64,000 bases of DNA from Roseomonas alba (GTDB lineage: Bacteria > Pseudomonadota > Alphaproteobacteria > Acetobacterales > Acetobacteraceae). The notes under the pieces were generated by a model. That model had not been told where the DNA came from, searched no databases, and saw only the letters and a program-made list of their open reading frames with translations. A program made the translations under genes and the position numbers. The DNA is taken from contig NZ_JAHYBZ010000001.1 of the NCBI RefSeq assembly GCF_019430885.1, positions 558,001 to 622,000 of the forward strand, read 5' to 3'. Positions 33,259-41,815 of the stretch are shown in pieces (position 1 is the stretch's first letter; every line of letters starts with the position of its first letter).

Positions 33259-33963
33259 ATGCATCCCCTGTCGATCCCGCCCGAGATCGTGGCGCGGGTG
33301 GAGGCGCGCTGCGGCCGCGCCCACCCCTTCGAGGATCTGGACCCGACGCGCACCGCCTTCGTGGTGATCGACATGCAGGTCGGTTTCATGGATCCGGCGA
33401 TCAGCCATGCCTGTTGCCCGATGGCCGAACGCATCGTCCCCGCCGTCAACCGCCTGGCCGCCGCGTTGCGTGAGGCCGGCGGCGGCGTCTTCTGGATCCA
33501 GAACACCCATGATGCGAGCTGCGAGACCGAATGGACGGTCATGCAGCGCATGGTCACGCCGGCCGCGCGCGCGCGCCGCAATGCGGCGATGATGGAAGGC
33601 ACGCCGGGTCACGCGCTGTGGCCGGCCCTCGATGTGCGGCCGGAGGACGAGACGGTTCTCAAGCGCCGCTTCAGCGCCTTCATCCAGGGTTCCTCCGATC
33701 TGGAGCAGCGCCTGCGCGCGCGGGGTTTCGACACGGTGCTCATCGGCGGCACCGTCACGAATGTCTGCTGCGAGAGCAGTGCGCGCGACGCCATGATGCT
33801 CGACTTCCGCACCGTCATGGTGGCGGATTGCAACGCGGCGACTAGTGACGCGGAGCACAATGCCTCGCTCGCCGCCTTCTGGAACATCTTCGGGGATGTG
33901 ATGACTGTGGACCATGTGATCGAAAGACTGCGTCTCGGTGCTGCGGAGAAAGCGGCGGCGTGA
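33259..33963 (+). CDS. Isochorismatase-family cysteine hydrolase
   Basis: 234 residues with the full catalytic triad of the family: Asp in FVVIDMQVGF near 37, Lys in VLKRRFSAF near 136, and Cys in GGTVTNVCCESSARDA near 172. The cis-peptide GTVTNV precedes the nucleophile. Such enzymes cleave C-N bonds of amides or ureides. ATG 33259 has GAGGAGA eight bases before it. The stop overlaps the asparaginase start (GTGA), so the two amide hydrolases are co-translated and probably serve one catabolic route. Confidence 0.92.
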   Translation: MHPLSIPPEIVARVEARCGRAHPFEDLDPTRTAFVVIDMQVGFMDPAISHACCPMAERIVPAVNRLAAALREAGGGVFWIQNTHDASCETEWTVMQRMVTPAARARRNAAMMEGTPGHALWPALDVRPEDETVLKRRFSAFIQGSSDLEQRLRARGFDTVLIGGTVTNVCCESSARDAMMLDFRTVMVADCNAATSDAEHNASLAAFWNIFGDVMTVDHVIERLRLGAAEKAAA

Positions 33964-34955
33964 GCGCGAAACCGAAGGTCGCCATCGTCGGGACGGGCGG
34001 CACCATCTCCTCGGTCGGGCGCGGGCCACTCGACCTGATCGACTATTCCGCGACGGGCCAGGTGCTCGACGTGAACGGCGTCATCGCGCGCGTGCCGGAA
34101 CTCGCCCTGGTCGCCGAGATCGTGCCCGTGCCCTTCAAGGCGATTGCGTCGACCGCCATGGCCTGGGCGGAGTGGAAGGAACTGGTGCTGATCTGCGACC
34201 GTCTTGCCGCGGAACATCCGGATCTGGCCGGCATCGTCGTCACCCATGGCACGGCGTCGTTGGAGGAAACGGCGTATTTCCTGTCCCTGACGCTGAAGAT
34301 TCCGTTGCCGGTCGTGCTGGTCGGCGCGCAGCGGCCGGCCTCCGCCCTGTCGGGTGACGGTCCGATGAACCTGGTGAACGCGGTGCGCGTCGCGGCCGAT
34401 CCGCGCGCACGCGGACTCGGCGCGCTGGTGCTGTTGAACGATGAGATCCAGGCGGCACGCGAGGTGACCAAGACCTCGACCCTGCGGCTACAGACCTTCC
34501 GCACGGCGGATTTCGGCGTGCTCGGCCAGGCCGATGCGGACGAGATCTGCTGGTATCGAAAGCCGCTGCGACGGCTTGCCCCGGACACCGAGTTCGACGT
34601 GCGCGGGCTCGATGCACTGCCGCGTGTCGACATCGCCTATACCTATGCCGGGGCGGATGGCGCGGCGATCGACGCCTTTGTCGCGGCCGGGGCCAAGGGC
34701 ATCGTCGCGGCGGGATTCGCGCCGTCCTTCGTGACGCCGGCCATGGCGGTGGCGCTGGAAGCGGCGGTCGCCAGCGGTGTGGTGGTGGCGCTGTCCACCC
34801 GCGCCGGATCAGGTCGCGCGGCGCGGACGACGCGCGGGCGGAATGCCGGCTTCATCGCGGCCGACAACCTGACACCGCAGAAGGCGCGCATCCTTCTGTC
34901 GCTGTCGCTCGCGGCCGGTGTGACAGATCACGAGCGTATCTTCGCGACCTATTGA
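33960..34955 (+). CDS. Asparaginase-family amidohydrolase
   Basis: 331 residues of the L-asparaginase/glutaminase fold: the first nucleophile in IVGTGGTISSVGRGPLD near 11 and the second threonine in VVTHGTASLEETAYF near 97, followed by SGDGPMNLVNAV near 137. No signal peptide is seen, so it acts in the cytosol. It overlaps the cysteine hydrolase by four bases and is followed by an Ldh-family dehydrogenase gene. Besides asparagine it could act on another amide. Confidence 0.92.
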   Translation: MSAKPKVAIVGTGGTISSVGRGPLDLIDYSATGQVLDVNGVIARVPELALVAEIVPVPFKAIASTAMAWAEWKELVLICDRLAAEHPDLAGIVVTHGTASLEETAYFLSLTLKIPLPVVLVGAQRPASALSGDGPMNLVNAVRVAADPRARGLGALVLLNDEIQAAREVTKTSTLRLQTFRTADFGVLGQADADEICWYRKPLRRLAPDTEFDVRGLDALPRVDIAYTYAGADGAAIDAFVAAGAKGIVAAGFAPSFVTPAMAVALEAAVASGVVVALSTRAGSGRAARTTRGRNAGFIAADNLTPQKARILLSLSLAAGVTDHERIFATY

Positions 34956-35055
34956 CCAGGCCTCGCGCGGCAGGTGATTCTTGATCGCGCGATGCACGCA
35001 GGGCGTGTCTGATGATCACGGTCGCGTCCTGCCCGCGCCTGCCAGGAGGCTTCGT

Positions 35056-36093
35056 GTGACCCCCTCCGATGCCGTCCTGCCGGCCCCGCAGCTCGAGGCG
35101 CTCGCGGCACGGGCGTTGGGGCGCGGCGGCATGCGGTCCGATGATGCGGCGGAGGTGGCACGAATCCTGGTGCTCGCCGATCTGTTCGGCATCCGCACCC
35201 ATGGCGTCCAGCGCATTCCCGAGTATCTCGCCCGCGTGAAGGCGGGCGGCATTGATCCGCGGGCACGCCCGCGGATCGAACGCGCGGCGGGCGCGCTGAT
35301 GCGCGTGGACGGTGCGAACGGCATGGGTCCGCTGGTGGCGTCGCGCGCCCTGCATGCGGCGATGCAGGCAGCCCACGGCGCCGGCGTCGCGGCCGCCTTT
35401 GTGCGCGGGTCCAATCACCTTGGCGCGATCATGCCCTACTGCTTCATCGCCGCGCGGCACGGCTTCGCCAGCGTCATCGCGTCGAACGCCGCGCCGTCGA
35501 TCGCGCCGGTCGGCGGTCGCGAGGCGCGACTGGGGAACAACCCGATCGGCATCGGGGTGCCGCGGCCCGGCGGGGAGCCGGTCATCCTCGACATGGCGAT
35601 GAGCGTCGCGGCACGGGCGAAGATCCGCGCGGCCGCGCGCGCCGGCGCGGCGATCCCGGACGGCTGGGCGACTGATGGGGCAGGGCATCCCACCACCGAT
35701 CCGGCCGCCGCGATGGGCGGCTTCCTGCTGGCGATGGGCGGGCACAAGGGCTATGGGCTCGCCCTGATGGTGGACATGCTGGCGGGCGTGTTGTCGGGGG
35801 CGGGGTTCCTCACCGGCATCGGTGCCTGGGACAAGGACCCGGCGAAGCCGCAGGATCTCGGCCATGTGCTGGTCCTGGTCGACACGACGCGCCTTGGCCT
35901 GCCCGAGACGCTCGCCGCGCGCATCGACGCCTTTCGCGCCATCCTGCACGAGACGGAACCGGCGGACCCCGCGCAACGGGTGCGCCTGCCCGGGGAGGCC
36001 TCGCTCGCCCGGCATCGCGCGCGCCTGGCGGAAGGCGTGCCCATCGCCGCCGAGGATTTCGCGCGCCTCACCGAGATCGCGGGCAGCGCCTGA
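35056..36093 (+). CDS. Ldh-family (malate/L-lactate-type) NAD(P)-dependent dehydrogenase
   Basis: 345 residues of the Ldh2/YbiC family, which use a fold distinct from classical lactate dehydrogenase. Landmarks are GIRTHGVQRIPEYLARVKAG near 40, the VRGSNHLGAIMPYC active-site histidine region near 118, SNAAPSIAPVGGREARLGNN near 145 and GGHKGYGLALMVDML near 230. It would reduce a 2-keto acid or oxidise a 2-hydroxy acid. GTG 35056 is chosen, with AGGAGG six bases before it, over a TTG at 34981. Its stop overlaps the HD gene by one base. Confidence 0.9.
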   Translation: MTPSDAVLPAPQLEALAARALGRGGMRSDDAAEVARILVLADLFGIRTHGVQRIPEYLARVKAGGIDPRARPRIERAAGALMRVDGANGMGPLVASRALHAAMQAAHGAGVAAAFVRGSNHLGAIMPYCFIAARHGFASVIASNAAPSIAPVGGREARLGNNPIGIGVPRPGGEPVILDMAMSVAARAKIRAAARAGAAIPDGWATDGAGHPTTDPAAAMGGFLLAMGGHKGYGLALMVDMLAGVLSGAGFLTGIGAWDKDPAKPQDLGHVLVLVDTTRLGLPETLAARIDAFRAILHETEPADPAQRVRLPGEASLARHRARLAEGVPIAAEDFARLTEIAGSA

Positions 36094-36743
36094 TGGCCGA
36101 TCGCGCCTGGGTGCGGCTGCCCTCGGGGCGGCGGCTCGATCTTCTGTCGCCGACGCCCTTCGACTGGACGGATACGGATCTCGCCACGGGCCTTGCGCGC
36201 ACCTTCCGCTGGGGCGGGCATTCCGCCTGGCCGGAGCCGCTGTCGGTCGCGCAGCATTCCCTGACGGTGCTGGCCCTGCGCCGCAGCCGCACGCGGAATC
36301 GCCTGACGCCGGCGCAGGAGCTGCGCGAATTGCTGCATGACGCGGATGAGGGGTTGATCAACTTTGACTGCATCTCGCCCCTGAAGCCGTTTCTCGGGCC
36401 AGGCTTCGCCGAGCTGCAGGCGCGGCTGCTCGCGGTGATTGCCACACGCTACCGCCTGCCGGCCTGGACCAGCGAGGAGAAGCGCGCCCACAAATCCGTC
36501 GACATCGCCGTGGCGGCGGGCGAGGCGGTGCACGTGGTCGGCTGGACGGCGCAGGAGGTGCGCGAGACGCTCGGGATCCGTGCCGCCCCCATGGCAGGCG
36601 ATCCGCTTGCGGTGCGCTACGGTGATCCGCCCTGGCGGCCCTGGGCGCCCGATGTCGCGGCGGCCCGATTTTTCGAGGAACTCCAGGCCTTGCAGGCCCG
36701 GGCCGAGAAAGGGGGGCTTCCTCCGGGGGCCGCCGCGCCCTAG
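36093..36743 (+). CDS. HD-domain phosphohydrolase-like protein
   Basis: 216 residues. SVAQHSLTVLALRR near 50 gives the first metal-binding histidine and LRELLHDADEGLINFDCISP near 77 the HD pair; this pattern resembles YfbR-type nucleotidases and related hydrolases. It begins within the stop of the dehydrogenase gene (TGATG), so it belongs to that unit. The substrate is unknown. Confidence 0.8.
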   Translation: MADRAWVRLPSGRRLDLLSPTPFDWTDTDLATGLARTFRWGGHSAWPEPLSVAQHSLTVLALRRSRTRNRLTPAQELRELLHDADEGLINFDCISPLKPFLGPGFAELQARLLAVIATRYRLPAWTSEEKRAHKSVDIAVAAGEAVHVVGWTAQEVRETLGIRAAPMAGDPLAVRYGDPPWRPWAPDVAAARFFEELQALQARAEKGGLPPGAAAP

Positions 36744-36948
36744 GTCTGACGGTGTCCGGATGCCTCGCGCCGGCGCGATGCGGAACCGGCGCCGGAGCCC
36801 GGCCCCGTACGCGCTGCGCGCCGGGATGCGGCAGATTGCCCGCTGCGCCCGGCGTCGAAAGGCGGCATTCGGGTGGCACTGCGCGTTGCGCGGGGAGGTT
36901 CGACGGGGCAGGGCCTCGTGCGCCGCCCCCCCTTGAGACAGGACGCCG

Positions 36949-38598
36949 ATGCGACTGCCGAGCTCACTGACGCCTCTACGCCACCATGCCTTCGCCTGGC
37001 TGTGGTTCGGCAATGCCATCTCGGCCATCGGCACCTGGATCCAGTCGACGGCGAGCGCCTGGGTCATGACGATGCTCGCGCCGGACCCGCTGATGGTCAG
37101 CCTGATCCTCGCTGCCGCACAGCTTCCGATCCTGGTCCTGGCCTTGCCGGCCGGGGCGCTGGCGGACCGGCTGGACCGCAAGCGGCTGCTGGTCTGGAGC
37201 AACCTCGCGATGCTCGCCGCGTCCGGGCTGCTGGCGGCGCTGCAGCTTCTTGGCCTGGTCGATGCCTGGTTGCTGCTGCTGCTGACGGCGCTGCTCGCCT
37301 GCTTCACGGCGCTGAACAGCCCGGCCTGGTCGTCCTCGGTGCCGCTGCTGGTGCCCCGCGCCGAACTGCCGCAGGCGCTGGTGCTGAATTCCGTGGGATT
37401 CAACCTGGCGCGGGCCGTGGGTCCGGCGCTGGGCGGGGTCATCGTCGCGGGGGGCGGCGCGGCGGTCGCCTTCGGGGCGAATGCGCTGTCCTTCGCCATC
37501 GTCGCGGTCATCATCGGCGGGCTGCTGGTCTTTCCGGCCTCCACGCGCCCGGCCGACCTGCCGCCGGAACCGCTGGTGCAGGCGATGCGGCTCGGCCTGC
37601 GCTATGCCGCCTACGAGCCCAGCCTGCGCGCCGCGCTGTTCCGCTCGGCGGCCTTCTTCGGCTGCGCCAGCGCGGTCTGGGCGCTGCTGCCGCTCTATGT
37701 GCACAACGTGCTGGGCCTCGCGGCGACGAGCTTCGGCCTGCTGCTGGCCTCGATGGGGGCGGGGGCGGTGGTGGGCGGGCTCGTCATGCCCCGGCTGCGC
37801 GAACGCTATACGCCGGACACGCTGGTGATGCTCGCCGGGGTCGTGAATGCGGCGGCGCTGATCCCGATCGCGGTGATGCCCGGCCTGACGGTCGCGGCCA
37901 TCGCGATGTTCGTCTTCGGCATGGGGTGGATCGCGGCGGCGGCCAGCCTGCAATCAACGGTGCAGCTCGCCTGCGCGCCCTGGGTGCAGGCGCGCGGCCT
38001 GGCCATCTACCAGGCGGTCTACAATGGCGGCATGGGCTTCGGGGCGATCGGCTGGGGCTGGCTCGGCATGCATGCCGGGGTGAAGGGGGCGCTGCTGGCG
38101 GCGGGGCTGGGCGGCATTGTCATCGCGGTGCTGGCGCGGTCCCAGCAACTGCCCTCCGAGGTGCCCGATCCCGCCGCCGCGCCCCAGCACAGCCTGCCCG
38201 AATTCGCGGTCGGTGCCGGCCTGATGGAGGTCCTGCGCACCGACGCGCATCCGGTGCTGGTCAGCGTCGCCTATGTGGTGGGCGAATCCGATATCGCGGC
38301 CTTTCGCCGGGCGATGCAGGGGTTGCGCCAATCCCGGCACCGCGACGGGGCGACCGACTGGACGCTGGTCCGCGACATCGGGCGCCCGGAGATCTGGGTC
38401 GAGGCCTTCCGCCTGCCCGACTGGAGCGAACTCCGCCGCGCCGCGCTGCGCTTCAACGCCCTGGATGACGCCATGATGCAGGCGGCGCTGGCCTTCCATC
38501 GGGGCGACTCGGCACCCGAGATGCGCATCTTCCTGGCCGTCTATGGCACCGGATCGGGCCACGGACATCATTGGCATCCCGGCATGTTCCGCGGGTAG
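36949..38598 (+). CDS. MFS transporter of the EntS-like (MFS_3) group with a C-terminal soluble domain
   Basis: 549 residues. Residues about 1-400 form 12 membrane helices; the loop ADRLDRKRLLVWSN near 75 is the MFS motif A and the LNSPAWSSSVPLLVPRAELP segment is typical of the enterobactin-exporter-like group. After a short linker, residues about 425-549 form a soluble domain (VSVAYVVGESDIAAFRRAMQ) resembling an antibiotic-biosynthesis-monooxygenase-like ferredoxin fold, as in other long members. It ends with a histidine-rich GHGHHWH. The exported compound is unknown; a siderophore or a drug is possible. Confidence 0.88.
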   Translation: MRLPSSLTPLRHHAFAWLWFGNAISAIGTWIQSTASAWVMTMLAPDPLMVSLILAAAQLPILVLALPAGALADRLDRKRLLVWSNLAMLAASGLLAALQLLGLVDAWLLLLLTALLACFTALNSPAWSSSVPLLVPRAELPQALVLNSVGFNLARAVGPALGGVIVAGGGAAVAFGANALSFAIVAVIIGGLLVFPASTRPADLPPEPLVQAMRLGLRYAAYEPSLRAALFRSAAFFGCASAVWALLPLYVHNVLGLAATSFGLLLASMGAGAVVGGLVMPRLRERYTPDTLVMLAGVVNAAALIPIAVMPGLTVAAIAMFVFGMGWIAAAASLQSTVQLACAPWVQARGLAIYQAVYNGGMGFGAIGWGWLGMHAGVKGALLAAGLGGIVIAVLARSQQLPSEVPDPAAAPQHSLPEFAVGAGLMEVLRTDAHPVLVSVAYVVGESDIAAFRRAMQGLRQSRHRDGATDWTLVRDIGRPEIWVEAFRLPDWSELRRAALRFNALDDAMMQAALAFHRGDSAPEMRIFLAVYGTGSGHGHHWHPGMFRG

Positions 38599-38614
38599 GA
38601 ACCATCGCCGCTTG

Positions 38615-38643
38615 TTGACAATGGCGTGTCGGACCCGCAATGC
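38615..38643 (+). promoter_or_regulatory. Candidate promoter of the fabD operon
   Basis: A perfect -35 hexamer TTGACA (38615-38620) is followed after 17 bases by CAATGC (38638-38643), a weak -10. It lies in the short gap between the MFS gene and fabD, about 45 bases before the fabD ATG. Confidence 0.45.
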
Positions 38644-38689
38644 GCGCGATCGTTCGACCATCGCCTGCACGACACGGAAACGCATTCAC

Positions 38690-39649
38690 ATGGCAACCGC
38701 CTTCGTCTTCCCCGGCCAGGGCAGCCAGGCCGTCGGCATGGGCCGCGACCTGGCCGAGGCCTTCCCCGCCGCCCGCCACGTCTTCCAGGAAGTGGACGAC
38801 GCGCTGTCCCAGAAGCTGTCCACGCTGATGTGGGAAGGGCCGCATGAGGAGCTGACGCTCACCGCCAACACCCAGCCGGCGCTGATGGCCCATTCGCTCG
38901 CGGTGGTGCGCGCGCTGGAGTCCGAGGGCGGCTTCGTGCTGGCGGAGAAGGTCGTGCTGGTCGCGGGGCATTCGCTCGGCGAATACAGCGCCCTGACCGC
39001 GGCCGGCGCCTTCGACATCGCCACCGCCGCGCGCCTGCTGCGTCTGCGCGGCGAGGCGATGCAGAAGGCGACCCCGCCCGGGACGGGCGCCATGGCCGCG
39101 CTGCTCGGCGCGGAGCTCGACCAGGCGAAGGCGATCTGCGCCAAGGCCGCGCCCGACCCCGAGACCGGCAAGGCCGAGGTGGTCGAGGCCGCCAACGACA
39201 ATGGCGGCGGCCAGGTCGTGATCTCCGGCGCCAAGGCCGCGGTCGAGCGCGCCATCGAGATCGCCAAGGCCGAGGGCGTGAAGCGCGCGATGCTGCTGCC
39301 AGTCTCCGCTCCCTTCCACTGCGCGCTGATGGCGCCCGCAGCCGATGCGATGGCCGAGGCGCTGGCCAAGGCGGACCTCCGCGCGCCTCTGGTGCCGGTG
39401 GTGGCGAACGTCACCGCCGCCAAGGCAACCGACCCGACCGAGATCCGCGACCTGCTGGTGCGACAGGTGACCGGCACGGTTCGCTGGCGTGAATGCGTCG
39501 CCGCCATGGCCGCGATGGGCTGCGACAGCTTCGTCGAGCTCGGCGCGGGCAAGGTGCTGACCGGGCTGATGAAGCGCAACGCCCCCGAGGCACGCGCGCA
39601 GGCGATCGGCACGCCGGCCGATGTCGAAGCCTTCCTGAAGGCCCTGTGA
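38690..39649 (+). CDS. fabD: Malonyl-CoA:ACP transacylase
   Basis: 319 residues, the usual FabD length. FVFPGQGSQAVGMGRDLAEA opens the fold, the nucleophile serine is in VAGHSLGEYSAL near 97, and the second catalytic histidine is in PVSAPFHCALM near 205. It loads malonyl groups onto acyl carrier protein for fatty-acid synthesis in the cytosol. ATG 38690 precedes the conserved start. It overlaps the next gene by GTGA. No acpP or fabF follows in the window. Confidence 0.96.
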   Translation: MATAFVFPGQGSQAVGMGRDLAEAFPAARHVFQEVDDALSQKLSTLMWEGPHEELTLTANTQPALMAHSLAVVRALESEGGFVLAEKVVLVAGHSLGEYSALTAAGAFDIATAARLLRLRGEAMQKATPPGTGAMAALLGAELDQAKAICAKAAPDPETGKAEVVEAANDNGGGQVVISGAKAAVERAIEIAKAEGVKRAMLLPVSAPFHCALMAPAADAMAEALAKADLRAPLVPVVANVTAAKATDPTEIRDLLVRQVTGTVRWRECVAAMAAMGCDSFVELGAGKVLTGLMKRNAPEARAQAIGTPADVEAFLKAL

Positions 39650-40065
39650 CGCATATCGAGCGCATCGCGGCGCCGGAGGCGGCGGATGAGGCGGCGATCA
39701 TGGCCGTCCTCGCCGACGCCAATGCCGCTGCCGGCTGGCCGCATGTGCGCGAAGCGGTGCTGCTCACCATCCGCGATGCCGAGGGCGGCGTCGCGGGCGG
39801 GCTGATCGGGCGCATCTCGTGGCGGTGGCTCTATGTGATGACCCTGGCGGTTGCCCCCGCGCTGCGCGGGCAGGGCTGGGGCCAGCGCCTGCTGCAGCAG
39901 GCCGAGGCCGCGGCGCGCGGGCAGGGCTGCATCGGGGCGCGGCTCGACACCTATTCCTTCCAGGCGCGGGGCTTCTACGAGAAGCAGGGCTACCGCGTCA
40001 CCGGCACCCTCGAGGACTGCCCGCCGGGCCATGCGCGCTACAGCATGGCCAAGCGCTTCCACTGA
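39646..40065 (+). CDS. GNAT-family N-acetyltransferase between fabD and fabG
   Basis: 139 residues with the GNAT acetyl-CoA signature VAPALRGQGWGQRLLQQAEA at about 66-85 and the GFYEKQGYRVTGTL end helix. The GTG start overlaps the fabD stop, so it is co-translated with it. The role is unknown. Its position between two core fatty-acid synthesis genes is unusual; it could be a later insertion into the operon or act on a protein or metabolite of that pathway. Confidence 0.87.
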   Translation: MTHIERIAAPEAADEAAIMAVLADANAAAGWPHVREAVLLTIRDAEGGVAGGLIGRISWRWLYVMTLAVAPALRGQGWGQRLLQQAEAAARGQGCIGARLDTYSFQARGFYEKQGYRVTGTLEDCPPGHARYSMAKRFH

Positions 40066-40120
40066 CCCTTTCGCAGAGACAGCCAGACGTCCGTCGCGGG
40101 CGTCGCCAGGAGACCGAGAC

Positions 40121-40861
40121 ATGTTCGATCTGACCGGCAAGACCGCCCTCGTCACCGGCGCCACGGGCGGCATCGGCGAGGCCATCGCGACCGCGCTGCA
40201 CAAGCAGGGCGCGACTGTCGCGATCACCGGCCGGCGCGAGGCGGAACTCGCCCGCGTGGCCGAAGCCCTGGGCGGGGCGCGCGTGATCGTCGCGCCGGCC
40301 GACCTGACCGACCCGGCCGCGCCTGCCGCGCTGGTCGAGAAGATCGAGACCGAGGCCGGCGGCCTCGACATCCTGGTGAACAATGCCGGCTTCACGCGGG
40401 ACATGCTGGCGCTGCGCATGGGCGATGCCGACTGGAACGCGGTGCTGGAGGTCGACCTGACCGCGCCCTTCCGCCTCGCGCGCGCCGCGCTGCGTGGGAT
40501 GATGAAGAAGCGGTCGGGGCGGATCATCTCCATCGCGTCCATCGTCGGCGTGACGGGCAATGCGGGGCAGGCGAACTATTCGGCGGCCAAGGCCGGGTTG
40601 ATCGGCATGTCGAAGTCGCTGGCGCAGGAAGTGGCGACGCGCGGCGTGACGGTGAACGTCGTCGCCCCGGGCTTCGTGAAGACGGCGATGACCGATGTGC
40701 TGGGGGAGGCGCAGAAGACCGCGCTGCTGTCGCGCATTCCGACGCAGCGGATGGGCACGCCGGAGGATATCGCGGCCGCGGTGGTATTCCTGGCCAGCCC
40801 CGAGGCCGGATGGATCACCGGCCAGACCATTCATGTGAATGGCGGGATGGCGATGATCTGA
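40121..40861 (+). CDS. fabG: 3-oxoacyl-[acyl-carrier-protein] reductase
   Basis: 246 residues matching FabG: cofactor loop TGATGGIGEA near 12, NNAGFTRD near 86, catalytic serine in ISIASIVG near 138, YSAAK at about 151-155, and the C-terminal ITGQTIHVNGGMAMI that is diagnostic of FabG. It reduces 3-oxoacyl-ACP with NADPH. AGGAGA lies eight bases before ATG 40121. It is third in the fabD-GNAT-fabG unit and is followed by a strong hairpin. Confidence 0.95.
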   Translation: MFDLTGKTALVTGATGGIGEAIATALHKQGATVAITGRREAELARVAEALGGARVIVAPADLTDPAAPAALVEKIETEAGGLDILVNNAGFTRDMLALRMGDADWNAVLEVDLTAPFRLARAALRGMMKKRSGRIISIASIVGVTGNAGQANYSAAKAGLIGMSKSLAQEVATRGVTVNVVAPGFVKTAMTDVLGEAQKTALLSRIPTQRMGTPEDIAAAVVFLASPEAGWITGQTIHVNGGMAMI

Positions 40862-40863
40862 GG

Positions 40864-40911
40864 CGCCACGCCGCGGGCGTGACGCATTCGTCACGCAACC
40901 GCGGCGCCGCC
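40864..40911 (+). terminator. Nested hairpin after fabG
   Basis: GCGTGACG / CGTCACGC with a CATT loop (40877-40896) is nested in GCCGCGG / CCGCGGC (40870-40905) and an outer GGCGCC pair. It begins just after the fabG stop. No T-run follows. Confidence 0.5.
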
Positions 40912-40964
40912 CGGGTGTTCCCGATCTGCCGCGCCCCTGTGCGCGGCGTGACCGGAGACACCCC

Positions 40965-41324
40965 ATGTCCAAGATCTTCGAGGCCGTGGCGCAATGGGCG
41001 GGTCGTCAGGCCGGCCGCGCCTCGACCTTCCTCGCCGCCCTGGCGCTGATCCTGCTGTGGGGGGTGTCGGGGCCGTTCTTCGGCTTCTCCGACACCTGGC
41101 AGCTCGTCATCAACACGGGCACGACGATCATCACCTTCCTGATGGTGTTCCTGATGCAGAACACCCAGAACCGCGACACCCGCGCGCTGCAACTGAAGCT
41201 CGACGAGCTGATCCGCGCCACCAAAGGCGCGCAGGACCAGATGATCTCGCTCGAGGACAGCACCGAGGAGCAGCTAGACGTGCTGAAGCGGCGCTTCGAC
41301 ACGCTGCGGGATGCGGCGGGCTGA
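40965..41324 (+). CDS. Low-affinity iron permease family membrane protein
   Basis: 119 residues. Two membrane helices (about 20-37 and 48-65) enclose the highly conserved GPFFGFSDTWQLVINTGTTI segment, followed by FLMQNTQNRDTRALQLKLDE, both diagnostic of the family PF04120. The C-terminal 45 residues are a charged helix. The family name comes from fungal Fet4; iron transport by this short bacterial form is not demonstrated. It follows the fabG hairpin and seems to be a separate unit. Confidence 0.88.
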   Translation: MSKIFEAVAQWAGRQAGRASTFLAALALILLWGVSGPFFGFSDTWQLVINTGTTIITFLMVFLMQNTQNRDTRALQLKLDELIRATKGAQDQMISLEDSTEEQLDVLKRRFDTLRDAAG

Positions 41325-41815
41325 GGCGCGCGGCGTCCCGATGAGTCGGATGTTAACGCCTGGAAGCATCGACTGAGCGCCGTGCACCACGCGCGCCTCG
41401 GTATTGCGAAAGAGCTTCCCCGCTCAGCGCCAAGTATTGGTTTCCGAAGGCCCTGTGGCCTTTGGTGGGGAGGCTTGGAGGGGCAAGGCCCCTCCAACTC
41501 CGCAGCCGAAGCAAGCGGCAGCCCGGCACGGCATCGCGCGCTTTTCCGCTTGCATCGCGGCAACGGCTTCGCGTATCCGCACCGCCCTCGGCGGAAATTC
41601 CTTCGCCGAGATATCGTGTGTCACCCATGTCGCCGATCGCGCTTCGCATCGTCGTCGCCAGCAATACGGACGGGTTTATGCCCGGACGGTCGCTGCGGCT
41701 GCGCGCGTGCCTGACCGGCCCAGCGAAGCGGCAACCCGTCCTCGCCTGACACACCGCGGCGCCTGTCGCGCCGCTTCTCTCTCTCCCAAGACTACGCACA
41801 ATCTGGAGTACTCCC
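41325..41815. other. Intergenic region before rtcB
   Basis: About 490 bases. The first third holds repeat copy E; the rest (41500-41800) has short open frames on both strands with no recognisable protein, no RNA gene and no clear promoter. An apparent frame at 41424-41624 on the minus strand runs into the repeat and is probably not real. Confidence 0.5.
41444..41495 (+). repeat. Two-hairpin repeat, copy E
   Basis: Stem 1 CCGAAGGCC / GGCCTTTGG (41444-41465, one G-T-type mismatch), linker TGGGGAGGCTT, stem 2 GGAGGGGC / GCCCCTCC (41477-41495). The preceding AGCGCCAAGTATTGGTTT matches the flank of copies B and D in reverse complement, so the element extends beyond the hairpins. Confidence 0.85.

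Noticed and set aside
41424-41624. Small minus-strand frame before rtcB
   Set aside because: Its end lies inside hairpin repeat copy E, and no relative or ribosome-binding site is recognisable.
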